Of a stretch of DNA of 18,626 nt, positions 1 through 6,420 are shown piece after piece. Numbering within the stretch: the stretch's first letter is position 1; every line of letters begins with the position of its first letter. The translations under genes were made by a program, and so were the position numbers. The stretch covers positions 1 to 18,626 of the forward strand of contig JAHHUA010000016.1 of NCBI GenBank assembly GCA_020024235.1. The letters are read 5' to 3'. The DNA comes from Oscillospiraceae bacterium. Lineage in GTDB: Bacteria; Bacillota; Clostridia; Oscillospirales; Ruminococcaceae. The notes below the pieces were generated by a model. The model searched no databases, had not been told where the DNA came from, and saw only the letters and a list, made by a program, of their open reading frames with translations.

Positions 1-105
1 TTTTTATATTTTATTTCAATAGATTTATTCATTTATTTTTACAATTTAACATTATTTTTGTTTACACTCTTATCACAATGATAAAATAAAATACCAAAAA
101 AAATA

Positions 106-134
106 TTGACAAAACATTATAATTGGAGTAAAAT
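106..134 (+). promoter_or_regulatory. Sigma-A promoter of the rpsF-ssb-rpsR operon
   Basis: A perfect -35 box TTGACA (106-111) is followed after exactly 17 bp by TAAAAT (129-134), a 5/6 match to the -10 consensus. Transcription should begin near 141, giving a leader of about 75 nt before rpsF. A perfect 6-bp inverted repeat, TTATCA-CAA-TGATAA (70-84), lies just upstream; its meaning is unknown. Confidence 0.85.
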
Positions 135-141
135 AGATTCG

Positions 142-190
142 TTATATCATAAGATATAAATTATCCTTGTCTTATCATTATAAGGTAAGG
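142..190 (+). promoter_or_regulatory. Two-hairpin 5' leader of rpsF
   Basis: Two consecutive stem-loops fill the leader. The first is a 7-bp stem, TTATATC (142-148) with GATATAA (153-159), loop ATAA. The second is a 10-bp stem, 165-174 with 181-190, including two G-U pairs, loop TCATTA. The S6:S18 complex is known to autoregulate rpsF operons by binding a leader with an exposed CCG. No CCG is present here, so this would be a divergent version or unrelated structure. The stems are seen directly; regulation is inferred. Confidence 0.4.
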
Positions 191-216
191 CCTAAAGTCC
201 AAAAGGAGGTGCAGAA

Positions 217-507
217 ATGCCAAGAACAACAGCTAAATACGAAACAGTATTCATCCTCAACACAAAGAAGGGTGAAGAAGGAGTTAACCAACTTGTTGAA
301 AAGTTCAAGAACCTGATCAGCGAAAACGGTACAGTTTTGAACATTGATGAATGGGGCAAGAGAAAGCTTGCTTACCCAATTGAAGACGAAACTGACGGTT
401 ACTACACTCTCATTGAGTTTGAAGCTAACCCTGAGTTCCCTGCTGAACTTGACCGTATCTACAATATCACAGACGGTGTTCTCCGTTCTTTGATTATTGC
501 AAAGTAA
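217..507 (+). CDS. rpsF: 30S ribosomal protein S6
   Basis: Encodes 96 residues, the normal length for the short Firmicute form of S6. S6 binds the 16S rRNA platform as a dimer with S18 during small-subunit assembly. The sequence shows the family features: a first beta strand with YETVFIL, the central DEWGKRKLAYPI segment (about residues 44-55), and a final strand near VLRSLIIAK. It lacks the long acidic/glutamate tail of enterobacterial S6. The start is fixed by AAAGGAGGT (202-210), 6 nt before the ATG. It is the first gene of an S6-SSB-S18 operon, the standard bacterial order. ssb begins 20 nt downstream on the same transcript. Codon choice is rich in AAC/AAG/CTT, as expected for a highly expressed gene. 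Confidence 0.97.
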   Translation: MPRTTAKYETVFILNTKKGEEGVNQLVEKFKNLISENGTVLNIDEWGKRKLAYPIEDETDGYYTLIEFEANPEFPAELDRIYNITDGVLRSLIIAK

Positions 508-527
508 TTTCGGAAAGGGTGTAATTT

Positions 528-980
528 GTGAACAGAGTTATTTTAGTTGGCAGATTAACCGCTGACCCGGAATTAAAACAGACACCTAATGGTGTTTCGG
601 TATGTTCATTCAGTATTGCCGTAAACAGAGCATACTCCTCCAAAACAGGGGAAAGACAAACTGATTTTATCAATATCGTAGCTTGGAGAGCTCAGGCGGA
701 ATTTGTTTCCAAATATTTCTCCAAAGGCAATCAAATTGGTATTGACGGTTCAATACAGACAAGAAATTATACCGACAAGGACGGCAACAAACGCACAGCT
801 TTTGAAGTTGTAGCTGAAAACATCAGCTTTATTGAAAGCAAAGCCTCTGCTCAGCAAAGCCGCTCAACCGACTATGGCAATGATTACAGCAGACCTCAGG
901 CTGAACCCGCTCCCGTTACATATTCTAACGGTGATGCAGCTGATTTTGCCGAGATTGATGATGACGATTTGCCGTTCTAA
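528..980 (+). CDS. ssb: Single-stranded DNA-binding protein
   Basis: Encodes 150 residues. SSB coats single-stranded DNA as a tetramer during replication, recombination and repair and recruits partners through its C-terminal tip. An N-terminal OB fold (about 1-105) begins MNRVILVGRLTADPELK and contains the conserved VAWRAQAEFVSKYFSKG segment and the strand with GSIQTRNYTDKDGNKR. A Gln/Ser/Pro-rich linker follows (about 106-140). The protein ends in DDDDLPF, the canonical acidic partner-binding tip. The start is a GTG at 528 with GGAAAGGG (512-519) ahead of it. Its position between rpsF and rpsR is the conserved operon order and couples SSB supply to ribosome synthesis. Confidence 0.97.
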   Translation: MNRVILVGRLTADPELKQTPNGVSVCSFSIAVNRAYSSKTGERQTDFINIVAWRAQAEFVSKYFSKGNQIGIDGSIQTRNYTDKDGNKRTAFEVVAENISFIESKASAQQSRSTDYGNDYSRPQAEPAPVTYSNGDAADFAEIDDDDLPF

Positions 981-1020
981 AAATCAAAAGTTTTTGAATT
1001 TATAAAAGGAGGTTAACCTA

Positions 1021-1257
1021 ATGGAAAGAAATAACAGACCTAACAGAAAAGGTAAAAAGAAGGTTTGCCAATTCTGTGCAGACAGAATTGAAGAAATCGA
1101 CTACAAAGATATAGCACGCCTTAAAAAGAGCTGCAATGAAAGAGCTAAGATTCTTCCACGCAGAGTAACAGGTACTTGTGCTTATCACCAGCGTCAACTT
1201 ACAACAGCTATGAAGAGAGCCAGACACCTTGCTCTTCTCCCTTACATCAGCGACTAA
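1021..1257 (+). CDS. rpsR: 30S ribosomal protein S18
   Basis: Encodes 78 residues, typical for S18, which pairs with S6 on the 16S rRNA platform. The basic N-terminus (RNNRPNRKGKKK) is followed by IDYKDIARLKK, the strongly conserved KILPRRVTGTC segment and RARHLALLPY at the end. Cys16 and Cys19 (CQFC) with Cys53 and His56 (CAYH) form a putative zinc site, so this looks like a 'C+' S18; in several bacteria a C- paralogue replaces it when zinc is scarce. AAAGGAGGT (1006-1014) sets the ATG. It is the last gene of the operon and is followed by a strong terminator at 1339-1381. Confidence 0.97.
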   Translation: MERNNRPNRKGKKKVCQFCADRIEEIDYKDIARLKKSCNERAKILPRRVTGTCAYHQRQLTTAMKRARHLALLPYISD

Positions 1258-1338
1258 TTAAAAATAGAATTTTCAAGTACTGTCATAATCGGCGAATTCC
1301 TATAGGTACACAAAGTGAACCTAGGGTAAGTTGATACG

Positions 1339-1381
1339 AAAAGTGCCCCTGCTGATTATTACAATCAGCAGGGGCACTTTT
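1339..1381 (+). terminator. Intrinsic terminator after rpsR
   Basis: A perfect 19-bp stem pairs 1339-1357 with 1363-1381 around a 5-nt loop (ATTAC). The stem is GC-rich in the middle (GTGCCCCTGCTG) and ends AAAA/TTTT. The A tract on one side and the T tract on the other would let it act on both strands. A smaller imperfect hairpin, CCTATAGGT with ACCTAGGG (about 1297-1325), lies just upstream in the same 3' region. Confidence 0.92.
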
Positions 1382-1812
1382 CTATGTCAGTAAATAAATA
1401 AGGATACAATCTATGTTCTGAATGAAAACTATCATATAACTATTGTAAAGTAGAATCCTCTAAAGGGCGATATTCCTCTGCAAACTTTGGCGACAACAAA
1501 GCCCAACTATGAAATTTTTGTGTTAAGTCTACAGAAGATAAGCCAAGTACACTCAGAAACTATTATAAACGGTATGTACTTGATGTTTATAAAAACTATT
1601 AGTGTCAGTCTGTAATCAAAGAAAAATCAGCTGCAATAATTAAAAGAATAAATAAAAATATCATATAAATAGTGTAAATATATCAGGTTTATTTTGATGT
1701 ATCATACACTAAATTCTGAAAAAATAATGGAATATTGTAAAAACATCTTGACAGCAAAGTTATAAATCAATTCTGATTTAGTCTTGTTGCAAAATTCTAA
1801 GGAGATAATAAA
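1382..1812. other. Gene-poor spacer with a direct repeat
   Basis: I see no intact gene in these 431 bases. Two near-identical 20-mers, 1430-1449 and 1659-1678 (18 of 20 identical), stand 229 bp apart in the same orientation. Between them, a plus-strand frame running from 1426 reads through one TGA to a stop near 1602. It gives peptide-like stretches such as TEDKPSTLRNYYKRYVLDVYKNY in part, which may be a decayed coding remnant; no family was recognised. The 3' end carries the putative control region of the response regulator gene. Confidence 0.5.
1748..1779 (+). promoter_or_regulatory. Candidate promoter and operator of the two-component operon
   Basis: A perfect TTGACA lies at 1748-1753, but only weak -10 candidates follow at 17-18 bp (for example TCTGAT, 1772-1777). 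A perfect 6-bp inverted repeat, AAATCA (1764-1769) and TGATTT (1774-1779) with spacer ATTC, overlaps the -10 area. A weak -10 with an overlapping dyad is what an activated or autoregulated promoter looks like. The assignment is tentative. Confidence 0.35.
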
Positions 1813-2505
1813 ATGCGAAATAATAAGACCTGTATTTTGGTGGCAGATGATGAAAAGGAAATTCGAGAAGTCCTCTGTTTACTTTTAAGCAGTGAGGGTT
1901 ATGATGTTGTAACTACCTGCAACGGAAGTGATGCTGTGGAGCTTTCCTGTGAAGAAATTGACTTGTATATTTTAGATGTGAATATGCCGAAGATGTCCGG
2001 TTTTATGGCCGGAGCAGAGATTCGCAAACACTTTGATGCACCGATTTTGTTTCTGACAGCTTATTCCAGCGAGTCGGATAAAGTCATGGGTTTTTCAGTT
2101 GGTGCAGATGATTACCTGGTCAAGCCTTTTTCCAATATTGAATTATTGATGCGTATAAAAGCAATTTTACGCAGAGGTCGTATAAAACCAGAGGCAAAGC
2201 CGGAAGATAATGACTGCTGTCAGCTTCAGGATTTGACCATTGATTTAAACTGCCAATCGGTTTCCCGAAACGGTGAACCAATAATTCTAACTTACACTGA
2301 ATATAAAATACTGGTACTTCTAATCAGTCACAGAAAAAAGATTTTTTCTTTGGAAAACATCTATCAATCTGTGTGGGATGAAAATGCAATCAGCGACAGT
2401 GCAGTTATGATGCACATAAAAAATCTGAGGAAAAAACTCGGAGATAATTCCAGAGAGCCAAAATACATTAAAACAGCTTGGGGCAGAGGGTATTATGTTG
2501 ACTAA
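1813..2505 (+). CDS. OmpR/PhoB-family (VanR-like) response regulator
   Basis: Encodes 230 residues. The receiver domain spans about 6-120, with the acidic pocket Asp12-Asp13, phospho-acceptor Asp55 (YILDVNMP), Thr82 (FLTAYS) and Lys104 (LVKPF), so all the residues needed for phosphotransfer are present. A winged-helix DNA-binding domain follows (about 130-230), with LTYTEYKILVLL, VWDENAISDSAVMMHIKNLRKK in part, and the closing YIKTAWGRGYYVD. It resembles VanR, which responds to cell-wall stress, but there are no vanHAX-type ligase genes nearby. AAGGAG (1799-1804), 8 nt before the ATG, fixes the start. Its 3' end overlaps the kinase gene by 11 nt, so the two are translationally coupled. The likely targets are the envelope genes immediately downstream, which is an inference from position. 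Confidence 0.93.
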   Translation: MRNNKTCILVADDEKEIREVLCLLLSSEGYDVVTTCNGSDAVELSCEEIDLYILDVNMPKMSGFMAGAEIRKHFDAPILFLTAYSSESDKVMGFSVGADDYLVKPFSNIELLMRIKAILRRGRIKPEAKPEDNDCCQLQDLTIDLNCQSVSRNGEPIILTYTEYKILVLLISHRKKIFSLENIYQSVWDENAISDSAVMMHIKNLRKKLGDNSREPKYIKTAWGRGYYVD

Positions 2506-3517
2506 AAAGAAACTTTCCAGGGAGATTTTAATGCTCCTTGTTGTATCAATTTTGATTTCTGTTTTTCTGTTCGCTTTTTTAAATAACACAGTTTCTTCCA
2601 TTTGCTATCGCTATTTAGAACATACAGAAAAATTTAATAATGGTTATTTTTTGTCCGTGGTACATATATGGGTTCAAGGTATCTGTTTGCTTGCCTCTGC
2701 TGTTTTCTTTGTCATTATCTTTCTTTTTCTGCTTGGACAAAAGCTTCTATATTTGCAGGAAATTATCAGTGGTATTGAGGCACTGAGAACACATCGTATG
2801 GATTATAGAATCCCAGTAGAAGGCGATAACGAATTTACAGAACTTGCTCAAAGTATTAACTATCTTTCGCAAACAGAACAGCAGCTGATACGAAAAGAAG
2901 AAGCACTTACTGCGGAAAGAGAACAGTTTATCCGTTCCATTGCCCATGATATTCGCACACCAATCACCTCAGTAATGTCCTATTCCGAACTTCTGGCATC
3001 TAAAGAAAACCGAACAGAGGAAGAGATAGATGCATATATACACCTTACCCTCCGAAAAGGGCAGCAAATAAAAGAACTGATGGAACGACTTTTGGAAAAT
3101 GATGTCCGCCATATGGAATATTTTGAAAATGGACAATTACTGCTCCAACAAATTGTGGATGACTGGGAAAGTGTATTGTCGGAGTCTTTTTCTGTAGAAA
3201 TCGACTGGTCCGAATGTTCCAATTTCAAAGGCTACTTTGATATTCAGGAAATTTTCAGAGTTTTTGATAACCTTCTTTCAAATATCAAAAAATATGCCGA
3301 TGCACAAAAGTCGGTCATTCTGAGGATTTCTGTACAGGAAAATCATCTAAAGCTTGAACAGTCAAACTACATACAGACAAATCATCAAAAAGCAGAAAGT
3401 CATCAACTGGGTTTGCAAACAATTACCCGTATTATTTCTTGGCATGGAGGGACTGTGGATTGGCAGTATACCGATGACCAATTCAAAATTACAATCAAAA
3501 TTCCTGTAAATGTTTAG
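2495..3517 (+). CDS. Membrane sensor histidine kinase, VanS-like
   Basis: Encodes 340 residues. Two hydrophobic helices (about 11-30 and 57-82) enclose a short extracytoplasmic loop of about 25 residues, too small for a large ligand domain, so it probably senses within or at the membrane. A HAMP-like linker (about 83-138) leads to the HisKA dimerisation helix with His151 in IRSIAHDIRTPITSVMSY. In the ATPase domain the N box is FDNLLSNIKKYA (Asn259, Asn263). The usual G1 box (DxGxG) is not recognisable; LEQSNYIQTN occupies its place. A G2-like HQLGLQTITRIISWHGG is present (304-319). This variant occurs in VanS-related Clostridial kinases, so the protein may still be active. It partners the overlapping upstream regulator. 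Confidence 0.92.
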   Translation: MLTKKKLSREILMLLVVSILISVFLFAFLNNTVSSICYRYLEHTEKFNNGYFLSVVHIWVQGICLLASAVFFVIIFLFLLGQKLLYLQEIISGIEALRTHRMDYRIPVEGDNEFTELAQSINYLSQTEQQLIRKEEALTAEREQFIRSIAHDIRTPITSVMSYSELLASKENRTEEEIDAYIHLTLRKGQQIKELMERLLENDVRHMEYFENGQLLLQQIVDDWESVLSESFSVEIDWSECSNFKGYFDIQEIFRVFDNLLSNIKKYADAQKSVILRISVQENHLKLEQSNYIQTNHQKAESHQLGLQTITRIISWHGGTVDWQYTDDQFKITIKIPVNV

Positions 3518-3596
3518 ATTTATTTAGAATTACCTCCCATCTTTCTTTAGATACGGCTGCTATACTTAAATAAAATCAAGAGTGCGGGGAAATAAC

Positions 3597-3938
3597 ATGG
3601 AATTACTGTTTATTTTGGTTTTTTTATTTGTCGTTTGCATTGTTGTAGCTATCATTGGTTCAATCCTTTTATTTTCTGTAGAGAACAGAAAAATTCAAAA
3701 TTGCATCTTTTTTGTATTGGCTTGTTGGGCATTATTTATCTCCTATATCAATGCCATAAGTATCCCAGCGCTTTATATGGGACAACAGATGCTTGCTTGG
3801 ATTTTAGGATTTCTGTCAGTGTTTTCACTGTTGATTCGATATGCAGGAAAATCAAAAAAAAGGTACATTGTTTCCAATATCTTGGTAACAATATCCATTT
3901 TATCCAGTGCATTGTGGTTATTTATCTTTATGCATTGA
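3597..3938 (+). CDS. Small four-helix membrane protein, unknown function
   Basis: Encodes 113 residues, almost entirely hydrophobic. Four putative transmembrane helices run at about 3-25, 35-54, 63-85 and 92-112. The only charged clusters are ENRKIQ after helix 1 and RYAGKSKKRY after helix 3, which places both of those loops in the cytoplasm by the positive-inside rule. I chose the ATG at 3597 because GGGGA (3586-3590) precedes it by 6 nt; a GTG at 3582 in frame has no ribosome site. I recognise no family. It sits 79 nt after the histidine kinase on the same strand, so it may be an accessory or immunity-like component of the two-component system, but nothing in the sequence proves this. Confidence 0.6.
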   Translation: MELLFILVFLFVVCIVVAIIGSILLFSVENRKIQNCIFFVLACWALFISYINAISIPALYMGQQMLAWILGFLSVFSLLIRYAGKSKKRYIVSNILVTISILSSALWLFIFMH

Positions 3939-4002
3939 ATAAATTGAATAATATAAAATCCAGTGATGAGTTGAATTTTGCCATGCAGCCATAATTGTAC
4001 AA

Positions 4003-4116
4003 TGATCACTTAACTCCGGGCAAGGGAGTGAGAATGTCGTCTGAAGATCGGCATTTGTTCTTAATTACAACAAACTAAGGCGTGCATTTTAACTTAAAAT
4101 GCACGCCTTAGTTTTT
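4003..4116 (+). ncRNA. Structured leader RNA ending in a terminator (putative attenuator)
   Basis: Four hairpins follow each other without a gap: ACTCC/GGAGT (4013-4017 with 4025-4029), AATGTCG/CGGCATT (4033-4039 with 4049-4055), TTTGTT/AACAAA (4054-4059 with 4069-4074), and a 20-bp terminator (4072-4091 with 4095-4114). Hairpins 2 and 3 share 2 nt, and hairpin 3 and the terminator share 3 nt, so they compete for pairing. A TACAAT hexamer (3998-4003) could be a -10 box; its -35 is weak. The arrangement suits an attenuator or riboswitch-like leader for the downstream operon, or a small RNA with its own terminator. No known riboswitch family was recognised. Confidence 0.5.
4072..4116 (+). terminator. 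Terminator hairpin directly abutting the next ribosome site
   Basis: A perfect 20-bp stem (4072-4091 with 4095-4114), loop ACT, core GGCGTGCA/TGCACGCC, is followed by a T tract (4112-4116). The ribosome-binding GGAGG of the next gene begins at the very next base (4117). Any transcript reaching the downstream genes must read through this stem, unless a promoter I cannot see lies inside it. Confidence 0.85.
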
Positions 4117-4128
4117 GGAGGAAAATCT

Positions 4129-4668
4129 ATGGAAACAAGAAATCAGGAATTTATTTATATTATGATATCAAAAACCAATACACTTTTGGGGATAGCCATA
4201 CAGCGGGTTCTTGGCGTATCTTATAATCATTGCTCTATTGCATTGGATAACAGCCTGGAAACAGTCTACTCTGTGGGACGCAAGGAGCTGTGGAATATGT
4301 TTGTGGCTGGGTTTGTAGTGGAGAGCAAAAGCAAAGGTTTTTTTGCTGCGCACAACAATTCAGACATTGTGCTTTTGCGGATTCCTGTCAGTCAAGCTGA
4401 GAAAAATAAGATTAGACAGGTGATTAAAGAATATCAGCAGAAACCTTGTAAATACAACCTTTTGGGACTTGTATACTGCTATTTGGGCATCCCGGTAGAA
4501 AGAGAAAATCGCCTTTTCTGCTCCCAATTTGTTGCTCAAGTGTTGCAAAAATCAGAAATTAATGTGCTTGATAAACCTACCTCTTTGGTTCGACCCCATG
4601 ATTTTCTAAGTGTATCATCGGCTGAATTTGTCTATATTGGAAAAATCGGACAGTATCAGCCTGTATAG
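4129..4668 (+). CDS. Permuted papain-like (YiiX/NlpC-P60 C92 type) hydrolase
   Basis: Encodes 179 residues. The family is a circularly permuted papain fold in which the histidine precedes the cysteine. Here His34 lies in VSYNHCSIALD and Cys131 in the strongly typical RLFCSQFVAQVL. A late SLVRPHDFL segment (about 154-162) also fits the family. Members act on amide or ester bonds in lipids or peptides; the true substrate is unknown. There is no signal peptide or membrane helix, so it is probably cytoplasmic. The start at 4129 is fixed by GGAGG (4117-4121), 7 nt away; an in-frame ATG at 4099 lies inside the terminator stem and is unlikely. It opens the four-gene operon with the glycosyltransferase 14 nt downstream, suggesting work on membrane lipids (inferred). 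Confidence 0.8.
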   Translation: METRNQEFIYIMISKTNTLLGIAIQRVLGVSYNHCSIALDNSLETVYSVGRKELWNMFVAGFVVESKSKGFFAAHNNSDIVLLRIPVSQAEKNKIRQVIKEYQQKPCKYNLLGLVYCYLGIPVERENRLFCSQFVAQVLQKSEINVLDKPTSLVRPHDFLSVSSAEFVYIGKIGQYQPV

Positions 4669-4682
4669 GTAGGGAGAATAAG

Positions 4683-5720
4683 ATGAAAGTATGGATTTTA
4701 ACATCAGGTTTTGGCAATGGACATACTTCTGCTGCCAATGCACTGGAAAAAGAGTATTTGAGCAGAGGACATACAGTTGTGGTCAGCGATATTATACAGC
4801 TTTTGTATCCGAAAAAAACAGATTTTATCTATACTGTATTCAGCAAAGTGATTTGCAGGCATAGTTGGCTCTATAATGCTTTGAACCAATTCGGCAGAAA
4901 AGCCTATAATAAACCTAAGACAGCTCCGGCTTTAGAAAGAGAACTTGAGCATATCTGTCCCGATATGGTTATAACCACTTGGTCAGGTTGCGGCAGAAAG
5001 CTGGGAAAACTTAATATTCCTGTTCATGTTTGTATCACAGATGTGGGAGTTCATGCAGGTTGGCTCTATCCCTATGCAGCCAGCTATTGGGTAGCCACCT
5101 CCTATGTAGGGTGTCAGCTTACAAAGCTTGGTATTTCCTCCGAAAAAATCTGTATTCGTGGAATTCCGGTTAGGGAAGAATTCAGGTGTCTGCCCAATAA
5201 GGCGGGTATACATGATATTAAACACTTACTCATCATGGGAGGGGGACTTGGCATTATTCCATGGTTTGACGAGTTGTTACAGGGACTTAAAAATATACCC
5301 AAAATCGAAATTACGGTGGTAGCCGGGAAAAATCAGCAGCTTTATCAAAAGATAAAAACCGAATACCCCTTTGTACAGGTCATTGGGTTTGTGAACAATA
5401 TCCATGACTACTTGGCAAAGGCTGATTTTCTAATATCCAAACCCGGAGGCATCTCACTTTTTGAAAGCATTTATGCCACCACACCATATATTGCAATGTA
5501 TCCTTCTTATCAGCACGAATTGGAAAATGCAAATTTTATTGAATCCAAGGAAATTGGTATAGTTATCCACAATCATACAGATGCTTGCCAGCAGATTTCA
5601 CAGCTATTGTCAGACGAACAGCGATATCTTACTTACCAAAAGCATATGGTGCAGGTAAAACAGGAAATTGAGCTGAACCGAATGAAATATGAAGGAGCGT
5701 ATGACAATTATGATGTGTAA
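4683..5720 (+). CDS. GT28 glycolipid glycosyltransferase (UgtP/MGDG synthase type)
   Basis: Encodes 345 residues with two Rossmann halves. The N-terminal MGDG-synthase half carries GFGNGHTSAANALE (9-22), the counterpart of the GxGHxxAA motif, and CITDVGVHAGWLYP (117-130), the acceptor-side TDxxxHxxW motif. GIPVREEF (160-167) starts the second half. The nucleotide-sugar half shows MGGGLG (185-190), then ISKPGGISLFESI (251-263) and the loop with YPSYQHELENANF (273-285). The family transfers glucose, galactose or GlcNAc from UDP-sugar to diacylglycerol or to lipid II; the sequence does not tell which. It is slightly shorter than UgtP of Bacillus. AGGGAG (4671-4676) precedes the ATG. The last 11 nt overlap the deacetylase gene. 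Peripheral attachment to the inner leaflet is expected. Confidence 0.9.
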   Translation: MKVWILTSGFGNGHTSAANALEKEYLSRGHTVVVSDIIQLLYPKKTDFIYTVFSKVICRHSWLYNALNQFGRKAYNKPKTAPALERELEHICPDMVITTWSGCGRKLGKLNIPVHVCITDVGVHAGWLYPYAASYWVATSYVGCQLTKLGISSEKICIRGIPVREEFRCLPNKAGIHDIKHLLIMGGGLGIIPWFDELLQGLKNIPKIEITVVAGKNQQLYQKIKTEYPFVQVIGFVNNIHDYLAKADFLISKPGGISLFESIYATTPYIAMYPSYQHELENANFIESKEIGIVIHNHTDACQQISQLLSDEQRYLTYQKHMVQVKQEIELNRMKYEGAYDNYDV

Positions 5721-6420
5721 ATCAATATTGCTTGCTGTGATTGTGGCATATATAGGGTATATAATTCTTGGTATTATCACCACTATTGTCCTTCGTATTA
5801 CAAATCCTCTTCATAAAAAGTGCAGAACAGGAAAAACACTCTGTCTGACCTTTGATGACGGTATGGATTTCCGATATACACCAAAACTTCTGGATTTGCT
5901 GGCAGAACACCATATCCATGCCAGTTTTTTTATTCTCTCCTCCACTGCCGAAAAGTACCCTGATATTTTACAGAGAATGAAACAAGAGGGACATACTGTT
6001 GGACTGCATTCCCTGAACCACCATAATCAAATCATACAGTTACCCCACAAACTATGTATGGACTTTAGAAAAAGTATGGGGATTTTTTCTGATTTGGATA
6101 CAAAGCCCATCTATTATCGACCACCTTGGGGTCATGTAACACCATTGGGAATATGGCTTTGCAAGCGGTATCATCTTAAAACAGTTTTATGGACTGTAAT
6201 AATAGGGGACTGGTCGAAAAATGCCACTGTAGAAATTCTGTGTCATAAACTTCATGAGAAAGTCCGTGGCAGTGCAGTCATCTGCCTCCATGATGGTCGA
6301 GGTAAAGACAATGCTCCATTTAAAACCATAAATACACTAAAAAAAATGATCCCCCATTGGAAAAAGGAGGGTTATACCTTTGAAACAATTTCTGAATTCA
6401 TTGAAGAAAATACTGATTAA
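5710..6420 (+). CDS. Membrane-anchored NodB-type polysaccharide/glycan deacetylase
   Basis: Encodes about 236 residues. One long hydrophobic segment (about 5-29) is followed by a carbohydrate-esterase 4 (NodB) domain: TFDDG with catalytic base Asp49 and metal ligand Asp50, metal ligands His100 and His104 in HSLNH, the RPPWG motif (about 137-141), DW at about 167-168, and CLHDGRG with His194. All the metal-site residues are present, so it should remove N-acetyl groups. The start is uncertain: AAGGAG (5692-5697) suits the ATG at 5710 best, while an ATG at 5701 is only 3 nt away. It overlaps the glycosyltransferase by 11 nt. The basic stretch just after the helix (RITNPLHKKCRTGK) favours a cytoplasmic catalytic domain by the positive-inside rule, unlike typical peptidoglycan deacetylases. 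Confidence 0.9.
   Translation: MMCKSILLAVIVAYIGYIILGIITTIVLRITNPLHKKCRTGKTLCLTFDDGMDFRYTPKLLDLLAEHHIHASFFILSSTAEKYPDILQRMKQEGHTVGLHSLNHHNQIIQLPHKLCMDFRKSMGIFSDLDTKPIYYRPPWGHVTPLGIWLCKRYHLKTVLWTVIIGDWSKNATVEILCHKLHEKVRGSAVICLHDGRGKDNAPFKTINTLKKMIPHWKKEGYTFETISEFIEENTD

Noticed and set aside
3635..3994. Long frame overlapping the small membrane protein
   Set aside because: It has no ribosome site and reads the out-of-frame strand of a clear membrane-protein gene.
4099..4128. Earlier ATG for the papain-like gene
   Set aside because: It lies within the terminator stem without a ribosome site; the ATG at 4129 has GGAGG 7 nt upstream.
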